DNA of 48,316 bases, from positions 1-48,316 of the forward strand of contig JAFRCW010000035.1 of NCBI GenBank assembly GCA_017404145.1, in the 5' to 3' direction. The notes beneath the pieces were generated by a model, which saw nothing but the letters and a program-made list of their open reading frames with translations, was not told the DNA's origin and searched no databases. Positions within the stretch are counted from its first letter, which is position 1; each line of letters opens with the position of its first letter. The translations under genes and the position numbers were made by a program. The DNA is from Ruminococcus sp. GTDB lineage: Bacteria > Bacillota > Clostridia > Oscillospirales > Acutalibacteraceae. Shown here in pieces: positions 43,416 to 48,316 of the stretch.

Positions 43416-43445
43416 TTATCCATTGTAAGGCAACATTTCATAGGA

Positions 43446-43586
43446 TCGTAGGACGGGGCTTTCTCCCGCCGAAACGTTGCTATTTTCACGGCGTTTTTAC
43501 GCAAAGCAAAACAAACGTCAAATATGCTTCGCGGATAACATTGATCCGACAGAAAGGTCTCGGCGGGAGCAAGCCCCCGCCCTACG
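43446..43586. repeat. MITE-like inverted-repeat element, copy 2
   Basis: Arms CGTAGGACGGGGCTTTCTCC (43446) and GAGCAAGCCCCCGCCCTACG (ending near 43585) match copy 1 at 18597-18726 but enclose a different, slightly longer middle. There is no gene. The left arm carries two or three changes relative to copy 1. Confidence 0.7.
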
Positions 43587-43735
43587 GATCTTTGCGACGT
43601 GCTGCGGCGGAAGGGTCAAGACCGTTCCCTACGGTTCTATGTAGACGGTCGTAAGAGGAGGGGCGGAACAATGTGGGCATCGTTCCCTACAGTATAACCA
43701 ACAACCAACAACCGGGAACCAAGAACTAATAAAGA
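43587..43735. repeat. Heptamer (CAACAAC) array and other low-complexity repeats
   Basis: CCAACAACCAACAACCGGG lies at 43697-43715, followed by CAAGAAC/TAATAA. The preceding 43600-43690 has CCCTAC-rich fragments (GTTCCCTACG) that resemble diverged arms of the MITE family. No coding sequence is visible before the pckA promoter. Confidence 0.55.
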
Positions 43736-43741
43736 TCTCTC

Positions 43742-43770
43742 TTGACTTTTTCCTGATTTTGGGAGATAAT
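43742..43770 (+). promoter_or_regulatory. pckA promoter
   Basis: TTGACT (43742-43747) and GATAAT (43765-43770) have a 17-bp spacer. Confidence 0.8.
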
Positions 43771-43840
43771 AATAGCGTACATTATGATGGGAGCAAATGT
43801 TTTTGTTTTCCGTTAAAACTTATATTACGGAGGTATATTT

Positions 43841-45454
<1,614 letters not shown>

Positions 45455-45473
45455 TAGAAAAATCATAACAATA

Positions 45474-45505
45474 AAACCGCCGATTGCTCGGCGGTTTCGT
45501 TTTTG
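45474..45505 (+). terminator. pckA terminator
   Basis: AAACCGCCGA / TCGGCGGTTT stem, followed by CGTTTTTG. Confidence 0.9.
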
Positions 45506-45535
45506 TAGTACATATTTACGATCCAGTTATATTAC

Positions 45536-45564
45536 TTTACTTTTTTCATACAAATTGTTATCAT
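45536..45564 (+). promoter_or_regulatory. Toxin mRNA promoter
   Basis: TTTACT (45536-45541) and TATCAT (45559-45564) have a 17-bp spacer. Transcription should start near 45571, giving an 86-nt leader to the toxin ATG. Confidence 0.7.
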
Positions 45565-45570
45565 ACACTT

Positions 45571-45650
45571 TGCAAGGAACTATCCTGAAACGGTAGGCGG
45601 TTAGCCCTCATGCAGAGGGCTCGTCCCTCTGACATTTATACAGAGGGGTG
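45571..45650 (+). promoter_or_regulatory. Switch-like leader hiding the toxin ribosome site
   Basis: Segments 1-4 (AGCCCTC 45603, CAGAGGGCT 45613, CCCTCTG 45625, CAGAGGGG 45641) can pair 1:2 with 3:4, which buries the GAGGGG ribosome site, or 2:3, which frees it. Segment 1 with its upstream flank (45592-45607) is also complementary over 16 nt, with two G-U pairs, to 45803-45818, downstream of the terminator. Confidence 0.65.
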
Positions 45651-45656
45651 ATGCGT

Positions 45657-45758
45657 ATGACTTATGTTACATACAGTGATTTGTATTCTTACTCACTTGT
45701 TGTAATTGGAATTGTCGGTTTGATCATCACAATTCTGGCTTATAAGCATAAAAAGTAA
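45657..45758 (+). CDS. 33-aa membrane peptide, candidate type I toxin (holin-like)
   Basis: The peptide reads MTYVTYSDLYSYSLVVIGIV then GLIITILAYKHKK: a short polar start, one hydrophobic helix, and a basic tail, like the Hol-Tox/TxpA type of small type I toxins. ATG 45657 lies eight nt from GAGGGG; an ATG at 45651 is only two nt away and unlikely. The last three codons overlap a bidirectional terminator and an antisense RNA. If it acts like the family it would depolarise or damage the membrane when the antisense RNA is lost. Toxicity is not shown. Confidence 0.75.
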   Translation: MTYVTYSDLYSYSLVVIGIVGLIITILAYKHKK

Positions 45759-45790
45759 CCGCCCCTGCTCAAAAGTGCGGTTACTTTTCT
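45750..45790. terminator. Shared bidirectional terminator of toxin and antisense RNA
   Basis: GTAACCGC (45755-45762) pairs with GCGGTTAC (45777-45784). The plus strand continues TTTTC and the minus strand T5. Confidence 0.85.
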
Positions 45791-45832
45791 AACCTATACT
45801 TCGGGCTAACCGTCTATCGGATAGCTCCTTGT
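45750..45832 (-). ncRNA. Candidate antisense antitoxin RNA
   Basis: A roughly 80-nt RNA is predicted from the promoter at 45839-45867 to the shared terminator. It is fully complementary to the 3' end of the toxin mRNA. Its 5' end starts with a sequence homologous to the toxin mRNA 5' end (CAAGGAgCTATCC, then TAGaCGGTTAGCCC). Confidence 0.65.
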
Positions 45833-45838
45833 GTTTTA

Positions 45839-45867
45839 ATTATAGATGGTTTTCTTAATCTTGTCAA
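45839..45867 (-). promoter_or_regulatory. Antisense RNA promoter
   Basis: TTGACA (45862-45867) and TATAAT (45839-45844) have a 17-bp spacer, all consensus. The -35 overlaps the stop codon of the upstream acyltransferase, and no coding gene lies downstream on this strand for over 2 kb. Confidence 0.88.
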
Positions 45868-46670
45868 GTGGTTTGCGTTGAATCACCGATATCGGCAATC
45901 TTCGTATAGCGGATATACTCATAGCTTTGCTGTTCTTTCGCGGTGCGGGACATAAAGTCATACGTCTGATCGCGCAGTTTGAGGCGCGCTTCTTTCTCTT
46001 TGAGCGTCTTGTCGGGATAAATCGGATCCGAGAGATATACCGTCGCGCGCGGGTGAGCATTTTTAAAAATCCTTCTCTGCCGGTAGACCGCCACGCCCGC
46101 GATCACAGGAGAATTCGTCTTATAGGGATAAGAGAAAGATTTCTCTGAGAAATGCCGCACAAAATTGCAGTACGGCCAGATATGCGCCTCGGGGAAAACG
46201 GTCACCGCCGCGCGTTCTTTGATCGCTTCAGACAGCTTTTTCTCATAATGCTTTGCCGCGGAAAAGGTCGTGGGCAGCGGAATCGCTCCCAGCATCGCGA
46301 CCAAGAGGCGGATACCTTTGATAGAAACCGTCTCGGGTCCCGTGACGATATAAGTCTTTTTAGGGAACGCCGCAATCGAAGGAATAAACGCGTCGCAGAC
46401 ATCCTGCGTATGGTTCAGATAGAGAAAGCAGCCGTCTTTCAGACTGCGGATCCCCTTGCGATTTTTCACGGTGATACCCAGCCAGAGCTTCACATACGCC
46501 CATACCAGAGGGGTGACAAACAGCCTGTATACAATGAAAGAAAGAATCTTCCATCCAATAGAATTTCTCGAATACTTGTAGTCCCCGTCGACGACGTCTT
46601 TTCCGATCTTCCCGTTGGTGGCGGCAAAATCGTCGTTTCGTTCGTCTTTGTAGAAATATTCCTTAACCAT
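45864..46670 (-). CDS. PlsC-like lysophospholipid acyltransferase
   Basis: The 268-aa protein has an N-terminal hydrophobic stretch (WKILSFIVYRLFVTPLVWAYV, in two parts), then an LNHTQDVCDAF motif I with spacing H-x5-D (the usual is H-x4-D), GIRLLVAMLGAIPLP and the VFPEAHIW motif III (FPEA for FPEG). It probably acylates the sn-2 position of a lipid or glycolipid intermediate. The ATG 46670 overlaps the stop of the upstream glycosyltransferase by eight nt, so the two are coupled. The N-terminus of a longer open frame runs through that gene and is not real. Confidence 0.85.
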   Translation of the reverse strand: MVKEYFYKDERNDDFAATNGKIGKDVVDGDYKYSRNSIGWKILSFIVYRLFVTPLVWAYVKLWLGITVKNRKGIRSLKDGCFLYLNHTQDVCDAFIPSIAAFPKKTYIVTGPETVSIKGIRLLVAMLGAIPLPTTFSAAKHYEKKLSEAIKERAAVTVFPEAHIWPYCNFVRHFSEKSFSYPYKTNSPVIAGVAVYRQRRIFKNAHPRATVYLSDPIYPDKTLKEKEARLKLRDQTYDFMSRTAKEQQSYEYIRYTKIADIGDSTQTT

Positions 46671-47808
46671 GGCTGCGCTTCTTCTCGATGACGTCAAAGA
46701 GCATCTGCTCCATCCTGTCCATGCTCGTCTTTTGAGAATACTCTTCCGCCATACCTTGGTAGCGTTCCCTGTACTCTTCGAGAACAGCAGGATTCTCAAT
46801 AAAGAAATCGATCTTTTCCGCCAGCGACTGCGGATCGTTCGCCTTGAAGAGATTGTTCTCGTCAAGCGCGAACTTCTTGGTAGCGCTTCTTTCGGAGTCA
46901 CTGATGATCGGCACCTGCCCGCAGGCGATTGCCTCCAGACACGCGATCGCTTCGATCTCGATCTCGGCAGGGTGGACATACAGATCGGCGTAGTTCAACA
47001 CGTTCAGCATTTGCTTATGCGGGAAAAACGCGAACACGGGACGGTTGGTCAGCTTTTTCGAATACAGCTTGAGCTTGTCCTTTAAAGGACCGTCGCCGGC
47101 AAAAATCAGCTGGATTTCGCTCTCGTGCCGGGATAGCGCGGCAGCGTCAATCAACACGGTATGGCTCTTCTCCTTGGAATATCTGCCGGAGAAAAGAATC
47201 ACGAACTTGTTTTTGAACTCGGAAGGCTTCTTCGCGCCGTTAGGACGGAAACGTTCGCCGACGCCGTTAGAAATCACATAAGCGTTGGTCTTATGCCCGA
47301 CAGCGTTCTCAAAGACGTCGCGGATGAACTCAGTGGGATAATGCACCGCGTCCACATGACGGTAGGTCGCGTAGTACATCTGCAAATATGCGATCTTGTT
47401 CGCAGGCTCGAAATCCTTCATAAAAAAGTGTGAGGTAATATTCTCCGCCTGCGCGTGAAAAGACGCGGTCACCGGCTTATGATACTTCCTCGCAATACGC
47501 AGCGCAGCGTTGGCAAGCGCGAAGGGCACCAGAAGATGCACCACATCCGCGTCCTGCACCACAGGCTCAAGCAGCTTACCGCTTGCTCTCGAAAGAGTGA
47601 CGCCGTTTTTTGCCAGATAACCGTTCAACGGACCTAAGTTGAGCTTATCAACAATGACGTAGCCCTCCATACCCTTACGGTTTTGGTCGGGACAGACAAC
47701 GGTCACCTTATGACCCTTCGCTCTGAGAGAACGAATCAGATTCATTGCCGCAACAGTGGTGCCGTTGTTCTCTTCTCCCAGCACATCACAGACCATACAT
47801 ACTTTCAT
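46663..47808 (-). CDS. GT4-family glycosyltransferase
   Basis: The 381-aa GT-B fold enzyme has an N-terminal acceptor half (CMVCDVLGEENNGTTVAAMNLI; VVHLLVPFALANAAL), and the donor half (VILFSGRYSKEKSHTVLIDAA) with EAIACLEAIACGQVPIISDS, the E-x7-E region. It is similar to diacylglycerol glucosyltransferases and lipid-linked mannosyltransferases. With an acyltransferase immediately downstream and overlapping, it likely makes a membrane glycolipid. The start is ATG 47808; the promoter is at 47844. Confidence 0.92.
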   Translation of the reverse strand: MKVCMVCDVLGEENNGTTVAAMNLIRSLRAKGHKVTVVCPDQNRKGMEGYVIVDKLNLGPLNGYLAKNGVTLSRASGKLLEPVVQDADVVHLLVPFALANAALRIARKYHKPVTASFHAQAENITSHFFMKDFEPANKIAYLQMYYATYRHVDAVHYPTEFIRDVFENAVGHKTNAYVISNGVGERFRPNGAKKPSEFKNKFVILFSGRYSKEKSHTVLIDAAALSRHESEIQLIFAGDGPLKDKLKLYSKKLTNRPVFAFFPHKQMLNVLNYADLYVHPAEIEIEAIACLEAIACGQVPIISDSERSATKKFALDENNLFKANDPQSLAEKIDFFIENPAVLEEYRERYQGMAEEYSQKTSMDRMEQMLFDVIEKKRSHG

Positions 47809-47843
47809 AATACACCCATTTTCCTTATCATAATCTGAAAAGC

Positions 47844-47872
47844 ATTATATCACAATTATCTGCGCCAAACAA
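47844..47872 (-). promoter_or_regulatory. Promoter of the glycolipid operon
   Basis: TTGTTT (47867-47872) and TATAAT (47844-47849) have a 17-bp spacer. Confidence 0.75.
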
Positions 47873-47907
47873 CCACATATTTCACCACATTTGTTGCATA
47901 ATATACA

Positions 47908-48160
47908 ATTTAGCTAAGAACTAAGAGATAAGAAATAAGAACTGAGGGAGGGCTCCGCCCTCACCCAAATGATTTGTGAATGGTGAAGAGTGAAAGGTGA
48001 ATGGTTGCGGGTGGACTTCGTCTGCACCTGATTGCTATACGATTCGATGAAATGATGATTGTGGTCGTAGGGCACGATGCCTACATCGTGCCGCTATAAA
48101 ATGTCCGAGCGAAGCGAGTGACCATCGTTCTTAGTTCTTCTTTCTTAGTTCTTAATTACA
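47908..48160. repeat. Right-end repeat cluster: heptamer arrays, two GC hairpins, dispersed repeats
   Basis: It holds an AACTAAG array (47911-47940), a GAGGGAGGGCTCCGCCCTC hairpin (47944-47962), a GTGAATG array (47973-48004), a GTGCGGGTGGACTTCGTCTGCACC-type hairpin (48005-48030; written in parts), a GGCACGATG/CATCGTGCC palindrome (48071-48093), a GTCCGAGCGAAGCGAGTGAC copy (48103-48122) and a TTCTTAG array (48128-48155). No gene is supported from 47810 to the window end except a possible terminator. Confidence 0.7.
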
Positions 48161-48214
48161 GAAAAGGCGCCCTTTCGGACAATATCATTAAGTTAAAAAA
48201 GCAATAGAAAAAAG

Positions 48215-48249
48215 AATGCAGTCGAGACAAAAGTCACGGCTGCATTTTT
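48215..48249. terminator. Bidirectional terminator near the right edge
   Basis: AATGCAGtCG / CGgCTGCATT forms the stem, with TTTTTAT on the plus side and TCTTTTTTC on the minus side. It suggests a plus-strand gene or RNA ending just before it, or a convergent gene beyond the window. Confidence 0.6.
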
Positions 48250-48316
48250 ATAAAAAGAGCAGAGCAAAAAGACCAACGAAACGTCAGCCTAAAAAAGATA
48301 TTGAAAACAAAGTTGA

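Noticed and set aside
45651..45656. Toxin start at the upstream ATG 45651
   Set aside because: Only two nucleotides separate it from the GAGGGG site; ATG 45657 has normal spacing.

Overview
The window looks like a chromosome segment of a low-to-mid-GC Firmicute, most likely a gut or rumen Oscillospiraceae/Ruminococcaceae relative. The evidence is dockerin-type modules on secreted proteins (15.2-17.1 kb, 37.2-38.7 kb), strong AGGAGG ribosome sites, sigma-A promoters with 17-bp spacers, a Tn1549-like conjugative-element backbone, and clostridial-type housekeeping genes (ATP-type PEP carboxykinase, formate-THF ligase, class II aldolase). No 16S rRNA is present, so the genus cannot be named.

Positions 1 to about 11.3 kb are one end of an integrative conjugative element (ICE), read on the minus strand. 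It carries a small ICE gene cut by the window edge, a 29-aa membrane peptide translationally coupled to a 1399-aa thioester/SpaA-type sortase-anchored adhesin, overlapping parA-parB, and a roughly 400-nt structured leader. It also carries a 59-aa ICE gene and cargo: a four-zinc-ribbon protein with a nuclease-like C-terminus, and a DinB-like gene whose 5' UTR holds a group II intron (9304-11179). The ICE appears to stop at the 3' end of lysS. The conjugation genes should lie to the left.

From 11.4 kb onward the DNA is ordinary chromosome: greA-lysS, an unknown gene, exonuclease III, a decayed dockerin protein gene, murF, ddl, yjbQ-like, a MIF-like tautomerase and fba. A UDP-galactopyranose-mutase-like flavoprotein is followed by two GT39-like membrane glycosyltransferases. 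Then come tRNA-Thr(CGT), a small XRE regulator, rpsO, pnp, and a copper operon (csoR-copA with a fused CopZ domain) under a promoter carrying two CsoR palindromes. Next is an envelope/signalling operon (TEAP-tailed membrane protein, PP2C phosphatase, L,D-transpeptidase-like protein lacking its cysteine). It is followed by a dockerin-CBM-esterase, fhs-RluA, xpt, an FN3-L,D-transpeptidase, pckA, a candidate type I toxin-antitoxin locus, and a glycosyltransferase-acyltransferase pair.

Two things stand out. First, 45.54-45.87 kb has the full architecture of a type I toxin-antitoxin system: a promoter, a switchable leader hiding the ribosome site, a 33-aa membrane peptide, a shared bidirectional terminator and a convergent antisense promoter. 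Second, intergenic DNA is full of period-7 tandem repeats of several unrelated motifs. They usually start at the stop codon or terminator of a gene, mostly with the purine-rich strand in the sense direction, and are often paired with GC-rich hairpins whose stems covary between copies.
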